DNA from: Diphasiastrum complanatum
Lineage: Eukaryota > Streptophyta > Lycopodiopsida > Lycopodiales > Lycopodiaceae
NCBI GenBank assembly: GCA_029204225.1
Contig: CM055095.1
Location: forward strand, 69,103,039 to 69,167,038
Direction of reading: 5' to 3'
DNA: 64,000 nt
A model generated the notes under the pieces. The model was not told the DNA's origin, made no database searches, and worked only from the letters and a program-made list of their open reading frames with translations. Below are positions 48,597 through 60,343 of this stretch, one piece after another. Position numbers and translations under genes: made by a program. Each line of letters begins with the position of its first letter. The first letter of the stretch is position 1.

Positions 48597-49191
48597 TCTC
48601 AATATATTTTTTCATTTTATTTGTTTTCAATTTTTTGTTTTCAGTATTTAATTTGCTGACTTTTTTTGAAAAAAGACAGTGATAAAGAAAAAATAAATAA
48701 AAAAATAAGGAAAGATTGATGAGCAAAAGTCGGGAAGTCATCAGCATAAGAAAACAGAAGCACAGTACTTTTATGGAAAATGACTTAGAAAATCATTATT
48801 ATTGGTCGATTTGGCCAATACAGTATCAGAAACCTTTGTTGAGCTCTCAGAATGTACATCCACCCTCGATTTATCTAAATTGAGGTGGGCGAAGGTTTCT
48901 GACAAGAGAAAATTCAATTTTTGAGTCAGACGAATGTTCAGTGATATGCCATTTTGGGAACCTTCATCGAGCATCATAACGTCATTATGAACCTTCGTCG
49001 ACCTGCTAGATAATCTTAAAATGTCAAATTAGGTTGTCCATATGTTCAAATTGTGAAAAAAATCATTTATGACAGTACCTGGGCAAAAATTTATCCTTCA
49101 CCAGCCCTGAAAAACGTTCGTTGATAGGTTCAGATCCCTAGAAACCTTTGCCGAGATTTTTATAGCTTATTTTTACAATACTGTATATGCC
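48597..49191 (+). repeat. Ty3 J 3' region or LTR, left part
   Basis: Non-coding after the integrase stop. An imperfect hairpin lies at about 48826-48902 (CAGAAACC...GGTTTCTG outside, CCACCCTCGATTTA and TAAATTGAGGTGG inside). GAACCTTCG-type words recur five times to 49140. It is cut at 49191 by copia E and resumes at 61806. The last five bases, ATGCC, are the E target duplication. The exact LTR start is unclear. Confidence 0.55.
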
Positions 49192-49873
49192 TGTAAAAAT
49201 TACAGCAAATAAGAATCCTAAAACACTTGAAATGATGAGGGAAACAATAGATTATGATTTCATAAGATTAGCACAAGTTGAACCATCAAAATCCATCAAA
49301 AATCTATGCTTGAACCTCACTAAATGGCCCAAATCCTTGAAGAAGGCTTCACACGTGTGAAAGTACGGCCTCCCACAGTCTGAGTACTGTACACCAGACC
49401 TACATTCAATCCTATAATCATTAGTAATCACAAGTACTCAAACAATTATGAACATAGAGAGCAATTGCACCATTATGAGAGGAAAAACATGAAATTGCTT
49501 GATTGATTTTGGTGAGATATCATCACCTATATATACATGATCCATCACGGTTTTGGGCAGGTATGAGTAGCCCTAAACCTATCCCTAATGCTAATTTTGG
49601 TGGATCTTTCATCCCTACCAAGTTAGGGTTGGAATCTTGGAGATCCCTCAACAATGCAAAAATTACCAAAAATAGCTCCTATTTTTTCTCCCTTGTATCT
49701 AAGCATAATTTGGACTCATTCCAAAGGTTCTAACACTTAGGTCTACTTGATAACATCCTTATGAATGGAATCCTATGCTATTTGGCACGTGTGACAAGCC
49801 ACATCATGACCATCTAACTATTTACAAGTCATATGACCAAAACTAGTCAAGCTAGAATTGTGAATTTTTAACA
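49192..49873 (-). repeat. Copia E LTR, left copy (3' LTR)
   Basis: 682 bp, starts TGTAAAAATTAC and ends GAATTTTTAACA. A minus-strand TATA stretch (TATATATAGG) lies near 49526-49537 and CACACGTGTG at 49350-49359. A polypurine tract (reverse complement CTCCTCCTCAC) follows at 49874-49884. Confidence 0.95.
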
Positions 49874-49916
49874 CTCCTCCTCACTATCTAGCTTGGTTCA
49901 ATCATTGCTTTACTAA

Positions 49917-52256
49917 TCACTCAAGTGATGATCTGAACTTCATAAAAGGTGTCTTTTGAAGTGGTTTATTAAGTAGATCAGCTACAAATTCATTGCTTGG
50001 AACATGCTCCAAAGCAATCTCCTTGGCTTGCACCATTTCTCTCACAAAGTGATGGCATATCTCAATGTGCTTAGATCTTGCATGGAAGATTGGGTTAGAT
50101 GCAAGGTGTTGGGCTGATATATTGTCATTGTAGATGATTGGTGCCTCCTCTGAATCCATGATCTTTAGTTCCACCAATAATCTCTTGATCCAAAGTACCT
50201 CCTTTGTTGTGGTTGTCAAAGCTTTGTACTCGGCCTCGGTTGAAGATAGAGATATAGTTTCTTGCTTTTTTTAAAGCCATGAAACCACACCTTCTCCTAT
50301 GAAAGTTGAATAGGCACTTGTTGATTTCATATCCCTCTTGTCCCCTGCAAAATTTGAATCACTGAATGCATGAAGGTTAATCACATCTCCTCTATATAGA
50401 ATCCCAAAATCCAATGTACCCGAGATGTATCTTAGAATCCTCTTAGCCTTTTTCCAATGGATATTCAATGGCTTTTGCATGGATTGGCTCAACCTACATA
50501 CACTAAAGCTAAGATCTGGTCTAGTTATAGTGATCCACATTAAGGAACCTATAAGTTGCCTAAACAAAGTGATGTCCATGAAGGATCTTTCATCATCTTC
50601 ATTTGGCACTTTTACATCTTGCTCCATTGGTGTGTCAACACTTTTGCATACTTCCATCTTAAACTTCTTCAAAAGACTTTGAGCATAGTTTACTTGACTT
50701 ATAAAGATAAAATCAGACCCTCTAAGTACTTCTATGCCTAAGATGAAGTGAAGACACCCTAGATCTACCATCTTGAACTCTAAGGATAGATCTATCTTGA
50801 TTTTTTCAATACCATCAACACTATTTCCACTAATGATGATGTCATCTACATAAATGAGTAAAAGTACAATACCAACATCATCAAACTTAATGTAAAGAGT
50901 GGGATCATATTCACTTTGAACAAAAGAAAGTGAAATAAGATAGCAATGTAGTCTTGAATTCCAAGATCTCGAGGCTTGCTTCAAGCCATAGATGCTTCTT
51001 TGGAGATGGCATACTTTGTTCTCCATTCCATGCTTGATGAACCCTTGTGGCTGCTCCATATAGATATCCTCTTCCAAAAAACCATTCAAGAAAGCATTAG
51101 AGACATCCATTTGACATAGAATCCATCCAAAATGTGATGTAAGTGCAATGATTAGTCTTATTGTGACCATCTTGGCCACGGGTGCAAAAGTTTTCTCATA
51201 GTCTATCCCTCTCTCTTGAGCATAACCTTTTGCAACTAATCTTGCTTTATGTTTGTTAACACTCCCATTTGCATTCAACTTAAGCTTGAAGACCCACTTG
51301 CATCCTATTACATTCCTTTGAGGTCTCTCAACAAGCAACCAAGTTTCATTCTCAATCAAGGCATCATACTCATCCAACATAGCTTTATACCATTCTTTGG
51401 AGTTCAATGCATCTTCAACATTAGACGGTTCTCCAAAAATAGATAAAGCATAAGAAGTGGATGAGATACCCTCAACTTGCTGTCCTTTGCCTTGATATGT
51501 GAGCCTTGATGGCTCCACTTTTGCCCTTGAAGATCTCCTTGGTGTGATAGGTGGGTTTGGTGCTTGCTCCTCCATGAGCTCCTCCTCAAAACCAAGATCT
51601 TGCTCCTCGGCCATCTTCTTCTTGATTGTTGGAGCACTTGAGCCTTCTTCAAGCATATGCATATGACGTTCATCAAAGATGACATCCCTTGAAACAACAA
51701 ATTTGTTCAAGGATGGGAGATAAACTTTGTAGCCCTTGCTTGAGCTTGCATATCCAAGCATGATCCCTCTTGTGGAAGATGGATCCTCCTTGGTTCTTGT
51801 TTCCAATGGCACATGCACATAACATATACACCCAAAAACTTTCAAGTGATTAAGATTGGGTTTCTTTCCATAAAACATCTCATAAGGAATTTTGCCTTCA
51901 ATTGCCTTGCAAGACACCCTATTCATCAAGTAGTTTGCACATACAAGAGACTCACCCCAAAAGGATTTGGGCAAACAAGCATCTAATCTTAAAGCCTTAG
52001 AACATTCACATAATGTTCTATTCCTTCTTTCAGCAACTGCATTTTGTTGAGGAGTGTAAGGACAAGAAGTCTCGTTCTTGATCCCTTCTCCTCACAAAAG
52101 GCCTTGAACTCATTGGATATGAATTCTCCACCATTGTCACTTCTAAGAATCTTGATGCTATGATTATGATGCTTTTCCACAAACAACTTGAACTTTACAA
52201 AAGTATCAAATACTTGAGACTTGAAGGAAAGTAAGAACACCCAACAATATCTTGAG
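49917..52256 (-). pseudogene. Copia E partial pol, left unit
   Basis: Integrase from FDTFVKFKLFVEKHHN (52240) with a frameshift near 51990, then an open frame 50271-51974. That frame covers the integrase end (CKAIEGKIPYEMFYGKK), linker (TPRRSSRAKVEP), RT (CKWVFKLKLN, LVAKGYAQERGIDY, LIYVDDIIISG) and RNase H to VVSWL. TAA replaces the Ser of SWLSKKQ. RNase H resumes to 49917. It is nearly identical to 52953-54707 plus the matching part of 58125-58745. It stops at 52256 inside the integrase sequence at CTTGAG. Confidence 0.95.
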
Positions 52257-52938
52257 TGTAAAAATTACAGCAAATAAGGATCCTAAAACACTTGAAATGA
52301 TGAGGGAAACAATAGATTATGATTTCATAAGATTAGCACAAGTTGAACCATCAAAATCCATCAAAAATCTATGCTTGAACCTCACTAAATGGCCCAAATC
52401 CTTGAAGAAGGCTTCACACGTGTGAAAGTACGGCCTCCCACAGTCTGAGTACTGTACACCAGACCTACATTCAATCCTATAATCATTAGTAATCACAAGT
52501 ACTCAAACAATTATGAACATAGAGAGCAATTGCACCATTATGAGAGAAAAATCATGAAATTGCTTGATTGATTTTGGTGAGATATCATCACCTATATATA
52601 CATGATCCATCACGGTTTTGGGCAGGTATGAGTAGCCCTAAACCTATCCCTAATGCTAATTTTGGTGGATCTTTCATCCCTACCAAGTTAGGGTTGGAAT
52701 CTTGGAGATCCCTCAACAATGCAAAAATTACCAAGAATAGCTCCTATTTTTTCTCCCTTGTATCTAAGCATAATTTGGACTCATTACAAAGGTTCTAACA
52801 CTTAGGTCTACTTTAGAACATCCTTATGAATGGAATCCTATTGTATTTGGCACGTGTGACAAGCCACATCATGACCATCTAACTATTTACAAGTCATATG
52901 ACCAAAACTAGTCAAGCTAGAATTGTGAATTTTTAACA
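52257..52938 (-). repeat. Copia E LTR, middle copy
   Basis: Same ends as the outer LTRs. It carries private changes (for example TTACAAAGG where both others have TTCCAAAGG). Its left side joins mid-integrase with no primer-binding site; its right side has the normal polypurine tract. Confidence 0.95.
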
Positions 52939-52952
52939 CTCCTCCTCACTAT

Positions 52953-54707
52953 CTAGCTTGGTTCAATCATTGTTTTACTAATCACTCCAAGTGATGATCT
53001 GAACTTCATAAAAGGTGTCTTTTGAAGTAGTTTAGTAAGTAGATCAGCTACACATTCATTGCTTGGAACATGCTCCAAAGTAATCTCCTTGGCTTGCACC
53101 ATTTCTCTCACAAAGTGATGGCATATCTCAATGTGCTTAGATCTTGCATGGAAGATTGGGTTAGATGCAAGGTGTTGGGCTGATATATTGTCATTGTAGA
53201 TGATTGGTGCCTCCTCTGAATCCATGATCTTTAGTTCCACCAATAATCTCTTGATCCAAAGTACCTCCTTTGTAGTGGTTGTCAAAGCTTTGTACTCGGC
53301 CTCGGTTGAAGATAGAGATATAGTTTCTTGCTTTTTTTAAGGCCATGAAACCACACCTTCTCCTATGAAAGTTGAATAGGCACTTGTTGATTTCCTATCC
53401 CTCTTGTCCCCTGCAAAATCTGAATCACTAAATGCATGAAGGTTAATCACATCTCCTCTATATAGAATCCCAAAATCCAATGTACCCGAGATGTATCTTA
53501 GAATCCTCTTAGCCTTTTTCCAATGGATATTCAATGGCTTTTGCATGGATTGGCTCAACCTACATACACTAAAGCTAAGATCTGGTCTAGTTATAGTGAT
53601 CCACATTAAGGAACCTATAAGTTGCCTAAACAAAGTGATGTCCATGAAGGATCTTTCATCATCTTCATTTGGCACTTTTACATCTTGCTCCATTGGTGTG
53701 TCAACACTTTTGCATACTTCCATCTTAAACTTCTTCAAAAGACTTTGAGCATAGTTTACTTGACTTATAAAGATAAAATCAGACCCTCTAAGTACTTCTA
53801 TGCCTAAGATGAAGTGAAGACACCCTAGATCTACCATCTTGAACTCTAAGGATAGATCTATCTTGATTTTTTCAATACCATCAACACTATTTCCACTAAT
53901 GATGATGTCATCTACATAAATGAGTAAAAGTACAATACCAACATCATCAAACTTAATGTAAAGAGTGGGATCATATTCACTTTGAACAAAAGAAAGTGAA
54001 ATAAGATAGCAATGTAGTCTTGAATTCCAAGATCTCGAGGCTTGCTTCAAGCCATAGATGCTTCTTTGGAGATGGCATACTTTGTTCTCCATTCCATGCT
54101 TGATGAACCCTTGTGGCTGCTCCATATAGATATCCTCTTCCAAAAAACCATTCAAGAAAGCATTAGAGACATCCATTTGACATAGAATCCATCCAAAATG
54201 TGATGTGAGTGCAATGATTAGTCTTATTGTGACCATCTTGGCCACGGGTGCAAAAGTTTTCTCATAGTCTATCCCTCTCTCTTGAGCATAACCTTTTGCA
54301 ACTAATCTTGCTTTATGTTTGTTAACACTCCCATTTGCATTCAACTTAAGCTTGAAGACCCACTTGCATCCTATTACATTCCTTTGAGGTCTCTCAACAA
54401 GCAACCAAGTTTCATTCTCAATCAAGGCATCATACTCATCCAACATAGCTTTATACCATTCTTTGGAGTTCAATGCATCTTCAACATTAGACGGTTCTTC
54501 AAAACTAGATAAAGCATAAGAAGTGGATGATATACCCTCAACTTGCTGTCCTTTGCCTTGATATGTGAGCCTTGATGGCTCCACTTTTGCCCTTGAAGAT
54601 CTCCTTGGTGTGATAGGTGGGTTTGGTGCTTGCTCCTCCATGAGCTCCTCATCAAAACCAAGATCTTGCTCCTCGGCCATCTTCTTCTTGATTGTTGGAG
54701 CACTTGA
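52953..54707 (-). pseudogene. Copia E pol, 3' half (linker, RT, RNase H)
   Basis: Open from the F insertion at 54707 to the stop at 53337. It has TPRRSSRAKVEPSRLTY, EYDALIENETWLLVERP, CKWVFKLK, LVAKGYAQERGIDYEKTFAP, MDVSNAFLNGFLEEDIYM, LKQASRSWNSRL, YVDDIIISG, then RNase H SDSDFAGDKRDRKSTSAY and VVSWP followed by TAA. RNase H continues at 52953-53285 (SKHIEICHHFVREMVQAKE). The stop is at the same codon as in the left unit. Except for that codon and the F insertion, this unit together with 58125-60343 forms an uninterrupted copia polyprotein. Confidence 0.96.
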
Positions 54708-55145
54708 TGTGAAAATTGTCAACATTTCCTAGCTAGTTTGAGGCCTAAATTGGCTAAAATTGTAAATAGTTTTGGTTCTGGAGTTTCACACGTGTGAACC
54801 AGGCCACAATGTTTTTATTTATTGTATTTTTTCAGTATGATGAAGTGTCAAACTTCATACCCTTCAAAATGAGACCATTTTGATGTATTTTGGTCATATA
54901 AGCCATTTTTAGCTATTTTTCCTATATAAGGAATATCTAGGGTCAAGTACCTTCTAGAGAGAGGAGAGAGAGTCATCTTCCTCATCCATAAATAGTAGGG
55001 AAGTTGTGGAAAACAGGTTGGAGAAACCTTTTGTATGCTTCATTGAGATCAATAGATCATTGTCATTGTTTCTTCCTCAATTGAGAGCATTGTTGTGTGT
55101 ATTGTCTTCAAGCTATTGTGTATGATCTTAGGTGCTTTCCAAAAG
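54708..55145 (+). repeat. Copia F 5' LTR, incomplete at its 3' end
   Basis: Begins TGTGAAAATTG. Contains CACACGTGTG at 54787-54796 and a TATA stretch (CCTATATAAGG) near 54920. 54891-55145 matches 57643-57907, then similarity stops. The last about 217 bases of the 3' LTR are absent, and no primer-binding site was found downstream. Confidence 0.75.
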
Positions 55146-56201
55146 ACCTTTGTTTTGTGAGTTGAACTTGTGGATCAAAAGCATATTTCAGGTCTATTGA
55201 AGATCAGAGGCTGAAAAGAAACTATTTTGGATCAGATCATAACACCTAATCATTTGTGATTGTGAGGCTTGTGCATATTCAATACTAACAATGTTTTTTT
55301 CAATCCTATTGTTTACAATCTCCATTCTTGGATGAACACTCTCCTTAAGTGGATGAAACTTCTCCTTAAGTGGATGACAAATGCTCTTTTGAGTGAGTTG
55401 TAATTCTCCTAAAGGCTGAGCAAAGCTCCCATTTGGATGAAAGATCCCCTTTTTTGGGTGAACATATTGTAAGCTCCATTGTGAAGAGCATATTGTAAAG
55501 ATTGTCATCAATTTTGGCATAAATTTTGGTGTACTTTGTTGAGCATGTAAGTAACTCTCCTTATGTAATTTGATTGGAGCATTTGCTGGAAGGTGTTAAC
55601 CATTATGCAAGTGTGTTTTCAGGTTCTTAACAGGTTGAGGAACATTCTCATGTGAAGTGATCTTAGATCTACATCTAAACACCAAGATTTGACAAGATAG
55701 TGAAGCTAGTCTTGTGATTCACTAAGTGTGCTCATTCATTCACCTCTAAATCTTGTATTTATCACTTGCTGGAGTTTATAAACTTTTAGAAGTGTGGTTT
55801 ACATGTGGTTTTACAGGTTGAATCAATATCTTAGTGTGTTGATCATATGTTGATCAAGTTTGTTCATTACTAGGTAATCTTGGCATCCTAGTTTTGGGTA
55901 TTTTCTAAGAATGCAAGTAACTCTTCACACCATAACTTGATTTGGTCACTTGCTGGAAAGTTTGAGAGCTTAAGCAAGAGTGTGTTCAGGTTGGTTTGAT
56001 TTTGTAATCCATTCTTAGTGTGTGCAAAGTGTTGCATGTGTTTCAATCTTCCTTTCTATGCTTGGAAACCATCTAGGTTCAAGATAGAAGTGTTTTAGGG
56101 TCCTAAATCTTCATAGATCTCTTTATCTATCATTTGTTGAGAGAAAAGTGACTGCTAAGTGCTTTAGGACAGAACCTAAAAGTTGAAGAAACATTAGAAT
56201 C
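55146..56201 (+). repeat. Copia F leader with repeats of about 183 bp
   Basis: TTGCTGGA starts at 55583, 55766 and 55950, spacings of 183 and 184. Each is followed after about 30-45 bases by GTGTG...TTTTCAGGTT, TTTTACAGGTT or GTTCAGGTT. AAGTAACTCT precedes the first and third. Two short units CTCCTTAAGTGGATGA repeat near 55342-55376. No open frame until ATG 56202. Confidence 0.65.
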
Positions 56202-57674
56202 ATGGCTTCCAATGGTGGGATCATGCTAGAGTCTAGTGAAAGGTTGAGTTCATCAAACTACTCTACTTGGAAAGTGAGGATGGAGTCCTTACTTGAGTTG
56301 AATGAACTCATGGACATAGTTGCAGAAATTGAAGAGAGACCTCTCACACTTCAAGAGCAACAAAGGTTTGATAAGAAGGCCAAAAGGGCTCTTCATATCA
56401 TTAAAATGAATGTTACAAATGAACTTCTCAAGGAAGTTGGAAAGTGTCAAAGTGCAAGTGAGGCATGGAATGCCTTAAAGAAGCTCTTTGAATCAAAGTC
56501 CACATCTAGGGTATTGACCCTAAGGAGACAAATATTTTCTAGTAGGCAAAGAGAGGGTGAAAGTGCTCATGCATTTATCTTGAGAGTTAAGTCCCTAAGT
56601 GATGATTTAGCATGCATTGATGAGAACATAAAAGATGGTGAAATAGTCCAAGTTATGTTGAATGGTTTGCTAAATGAACATGCTAACCTTGTGCAAAGTT
56701 TTGCCATTCAAAGAGTCTTGCCAAGTGTGGTTGACTTGCAAGAAATCTTATTGGCTGAAGAACATAGGTTGCAATCAAAGCTTGATGGTGCATCCTTGCA
56801 AGGTGGAGGTGAAGAGGCTTTCTTCACAAAAGGCAAATTCAAGGGCAAAGGTAAAGGCAAAGGGAAATGGTCCAAAGGTGGTAACTTTGATCATGATGAT
56901 CACTCTTCCTCTTCCTCTTCTACTAAGAACAATAAGTCAAAGTTCAAGTGCTTTTATTGTGGGATAAAAGGTCATTTTGCAAATGAATGTTATAAGAAGA
57001 AAAGAGAGCAAGGAGAGAGGCAAGGAAATCTTACAATAGATGAGGAAGAACATAACACATGTGAATCACTTGTTATGACTTCAAGTTTGTTAGCCAACAT
57101 AGATGATAATGATCCTTGGTGGATTGATAGTGGAGCCTCATCTCACATGACAAGACATAAGGAATACTTTACATCCTTATTGTCTTATGAGGGAGAAAGT
57201 AACATCATCTACACTGCAAATGATGGTCAATGTGACATCAAAGGCATAGGCACTATTCCTATTTCCCTTTCAACAAATAGGAAAGCAAATCTTGAAAATG
57301 TTTTGTACATTCCTTCAATCACTAAGAATTTGCTTAGTGTAAGTCAAATGATTGACAAAGGACTTGATGTGGAGTTCATTGGAGATGCATGTTTGATAAG
57401 TAAATGTGGATCCTTGATTGCTCAAGGTAGGAGGCATGGTAAACTTTTCAAGCTTGATGCATGTGTGATCTCTAATCATGAAGGATGTATGGCTAGGGAG
57501 CAATTGACAAACCAAGAAGTTTGGCACAAGAGGTTGGGCCATCCCAACTTCAAATCTTTGGAGGTAATGGCAAAGAAAGAGCTTGTTCTTGGTCTCCCTA
57601 AAAGTCTTGTTGCAAACAATAGTGTTTGTGAACATTGTGCCTTGATGTATTTTGGTCATATAAGCCATTTTTAG
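56202..57674 (+). CDS. Copia F gag-protease, intact frame, cut in GAG-pre-integrase
   Basis: 490 codons. Residues 1-200 are the copia capsid (SNYSTWKVRMESLLELNELM, KEVGKCQSASEAWNAL). A zinc knuckle CFYCGIKGHFANEC is at about 250. The protease active site DSGASSHM is at about 312, followed by YTANDGQCDIKGIG and LENVLYIPSITKNLLSVSQ. GAG-pre-integrase (VWHKRLGHPNFKSLEV, CEHCAL) breaks off at about 478. The last 12 residues are encoded by LTR sequence reached through a deletion. Copia gag-pol usually exceeds 1,300 residues, so integrase, RT and RNase H are all gone. ATG 56202 matches the gag start of the other families. It could still encode capsid and protease; whether it is expressed is unknown. 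Confidence 0.9.
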   Translation: MASNGGIMLESSERLSSSNYSTWKVRMESLLELNELMDIVAEIEERPLTLQEQQRFDKKAKRALHIIKMNVTNELLKEVGKCQSASEAWNALKKLFESKSTSRVLTLRRQIFSSRQREGESAHAFILRVKSLSDDLACIDENIKDGEIVQVMLNGLLNEHANLVQSFAIQRVLPSVVDLQEILLAEEHRLQSKLDGASLQGGGEEAFFTKGKFKGKGKGKGKWSKGGNFDHDDHSSSSSSTKNNKSKFKCFYCGIKGHFANECYKKKREQGERQGNLTIDEEEHNTCESLVMTSSLLANIDDNDPWWIDSGASSHMTRHKEYFTSLLSYEGESNIIYTANDGQCDIKGIGTIPISLSTNRKANLENVLYIPSITKNLLSVSQMIDKGLDVEFIGDACLISKCGSLIAQGRRHGKLFKLDACVISNHEGCMAREQLTNQEVWHKRLGHPNFKSLEVMAKKELVLGLPKSLVANNSVCEHCALMYFGHISHF

Positions 57675-58124
57675 CTATTTTTCCTATATAGGGAATATCT
57701 AGGGTCAAGTACCTTCTAGAGAGAGGAGAGAGAGTCATCTTCCTCATCCATAAATAGTAGGGAAGTCGTGGAAAACAGGTTGGAGAAACCTTTTGTATGC
57801 TTCATTGAGATCAATAGATCATTGTCATTGTTTCTTCCTCCATTGAGAGCATTGTTGTGTGTATTGTCTTCAAGCTATTGTGTATGATCTTAGGTGCTTT
57901 CCAAAAGTGATAGGCTGATGTATTATGGACTGTATAATGCTATTTTGGGCCGCACTTGATGTTTATGGAAGTTTCCATTTGTGATAAATGCTTTTTGATC
58001 AAGTTCTTTGCATTCTAGGTAGCATAGAATGTGTTGCCAATTCCTAGCTTATGTAGTTTGGAGTGCAAGCATTCAAGCCAATGATCTTGGAGTTTAGATC
58101 CACTTAGGATCTGTATTTTTCACA
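57643..58124 (+). repeat. Copia F 3' LTR, missing its first part
   Basis: Matches the 5' LTR from TGATGTATTTTGG to CCAAAAG, then has 217 bases found only here, ending TTTTTCACA. The first about 183 bases of the LTR are deleted. The break joins gag codons with LTR sequence at the shared word TTGATG. Confidence 0.8.
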
Positions 58125-60343
58125 CTTGAGCCTTCTTCAAGCATATGCATATGATGTTCATCAAAGATGACATCCCTTGAAACAACAAATTTGTTCAAGG
58201 ATGGGAGATAGACTTTGTAGCCCTTGCTTGAGCTTGCATATCCAAGCATGATCCCTCTTGTGGAAGATGGATCCTCCTTGGTTCTTGTTTCCAATGGCAC
58301 ATGCACATAACATATACACCCAAAAACTTTCAAGTGATTAAGATTGGGTTTCTTTCCATACAACATCTCATATGGAGTTTTGCCTTCAATTGCTTTGCAA
58401 GACACCCTATTCATCAAGTAGTTTGCACATACAAGAGACTCACCCCAAAAGGATTTGGGCAAACAAGCATCTAATCTTAAAGCCTTAGAACATTCACATA
58501 ATGTTCTATTCCTTCTTTCAGCAACTCCATTTTGTTGAGGAGTGTAAGGACAAGAAGTCTCTTTCTTGATCCCTTCCTCCTCACAAAAGGCCTTGAACTC
58601 ATTGGAGATGAATTCTCCACCATTGTCACTTCTAAGAATCTTGATGCTATGATTATGATGCTTTTCCACAAACAACTTGAACTTTACAAAAGTATCAAAT
58701 ACTTGAGACTTGAAGGAAAGTAAGAACACCCAACAATATCTTGAGTAGTCATCAATGAAGGTTAAAAACATGGATGAACCTCCATTAGATTTGGTGCTAG
58801 CAATGTGCACATCCGAGTGTAGGAGTTCAAGAGGATGAGATGACTTTGTGATGGAGTTAGGAAACACCTTCTTATGTGCCTTGGATAAGGCACAAGCTTC
58901 ACAAACCTTGTCCTCCTTCCCAATAGACCTTGGTAGGCCTAAAGCATACTCCTCCTTGATCATAGCCTCCATGGAACCCGAGTTGACATGTCCAAGTCTT
59001 TTGTGCCATAAAGTAAAGGTAGATATCTTGCTCTTCTCGGCCAACATGACAACATTAGTATCCACAAATGCATCCAGCTTATAAAGTTTGCCAAGTCTAG
59101 TGCCCTTAGCCACTATCTTACCCTTCTTCTTGATGAAACATTCATTTGAAGCAAAGTCAACATTGAAACCATTGTCTACTATTTGGCCAACACTTAGTAG
59201 ATTCTTTGTTATTGTAGGAATGTACAAAACACCTTCTATGTTGATCTTTTTGGAAGATCCTAAGCAAAGGGGAATGCTACCAACTCCTTCAATCTTACAA
59301 GCTTCATCATTTGCTGTATAGATAGACTTTATAGGTCCATCATAAGATAAGAGAGAAGAGAAAAACTCCCTTTTACCTGTCATGTGTGAACTAGCACCCG
59401 AGTCAATCCACCAAGGATCTTCTCCTTTGAAGCTTGTTGAAGAAAATATGGACATCATGAGAGAGTCCTCATGTGAACTCTCCTCCTCCTCCTCTTTGCT
59501 CATGTTGGCTTGGCTTTGATCTTGCTTCCTCTTGAAGCATTCCGAGGCATAATGCCCCATCTTGCTACAATAGTAGCACTTCACCTTTGATTTGTCCTTC
59601 TTGACTTTGGTGGATGATGGAGATGCCTTTGGGGGTCCTTCTTGATCCTCAAGCTTTGTAGACTTCTTGAATGTTGATCCTTTTCCTTTGGACTTGCCTT
59701 TGCCTTTGGTGAAGAGATCTTGGTCATCTCCACCTTGGATGGAAAGCCTATCCATCCTCTCTTGCATTTGGCTCCTTCTTGATTCCTCGGCCATGAGCGT
59801 GCCTTGGAGTTCTTCAAGTATGGGTAGCTTACCCATAATTGCATATCCCTGAACCAAATTGTCAAATTCAAAGCTTAGTCCATTCAATATGAGTTGAACA
59901 AGCTCTTCATCCTTGATAGGTTCACCTATAAAGGCTAGCTCTTTGTTCAATTCTTTTACTCTTAGGACAAAAGTATGTGCACTCTCTCCTTTCTTTTGAT
60001 AGCTTCTATAGATTTGATTCTTCAAAGCTAACATTCTAGTTTGGTTCTTGGATTCATAGACCTTTTGCAAAGTCTCCCAAGCATCTTGAGCTGAAGTGCA
60101 ATCTCCTACCTCTCTTAAGAGTTCATTTGCAACATTCATTTTTATGCAATGTAGTGCAACATTGCACCTCTTGATGTATTTGGCTTTTTCTTGAGGATGA
60201 ATAGGTTCACCCTCCTTACCATTTACAATTTCCATCAGATCTTGCATGATCATGATAGATTCCATTCTAACTTTCCATATGGAATAGTTAGTTTTGTTGA
60301 GCCTTTCATTAGTATCCAAAAGATATGCATTTATAGATGTCAT
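58125..60343 (-). pseudogene. Copia E gag, protease and integrase (5' half)
   Basis: Open without a stop from ATG 60343 to the F insertion. Capsid: NYSIWKVRMESIMIMQDLME and CTSAQDAWETLQKVYESK. Zinc knuckle CYYCSKMGHYASEC, protease WWIDSGASSHMTG, and YTANDEACKIEGVGSIPL follow. GAG-pre-integrase: LWHKRLGHVNSGSMEAM and CEACALSKAHKK. Integrase: HSDVHIAST, FIDDYSRYCWVF, SDNGGEFIS and PQQNGVAERRNRTLCECSK, giving the DDE residues. It ends in VSRDVIFDEHHMHMLEEGS, where F is inserted. With 52953-54707 this makes the normal single copia ORF. It is marked as a pseudogene only because of the insertion and the one downstream stop. Confidence 0.96.

Larger units (their letters stand above)
54703..58129 (+). 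mobile_element. Copia F, nested in E with CTTGA target duplications
   Basis: F occupies 54708-58124, flanked by CTTGA at 54703-54707 and 58125-58129. In the uninterrupted copy of E at about 51635 the sequence GCACTTGAGCC has a single CTTGA, which confirms the insertion point. The ends TGTGAAAAT and GTATTTTTCACA form an inverted repeat. It is plus-strand and internally deleted: only gag-protease and the start of GAG-pre-integrase remain between two incomplete LTRs. Confidence 0.95.

Noticed and set aside
49503-49733. 76-codon plus frame, repeated at 52568 and 61435
   Set aside because: Its three near-identical occurrences are the antisense of the E LTR, so the repetition reflects the LTR and not a gene family.
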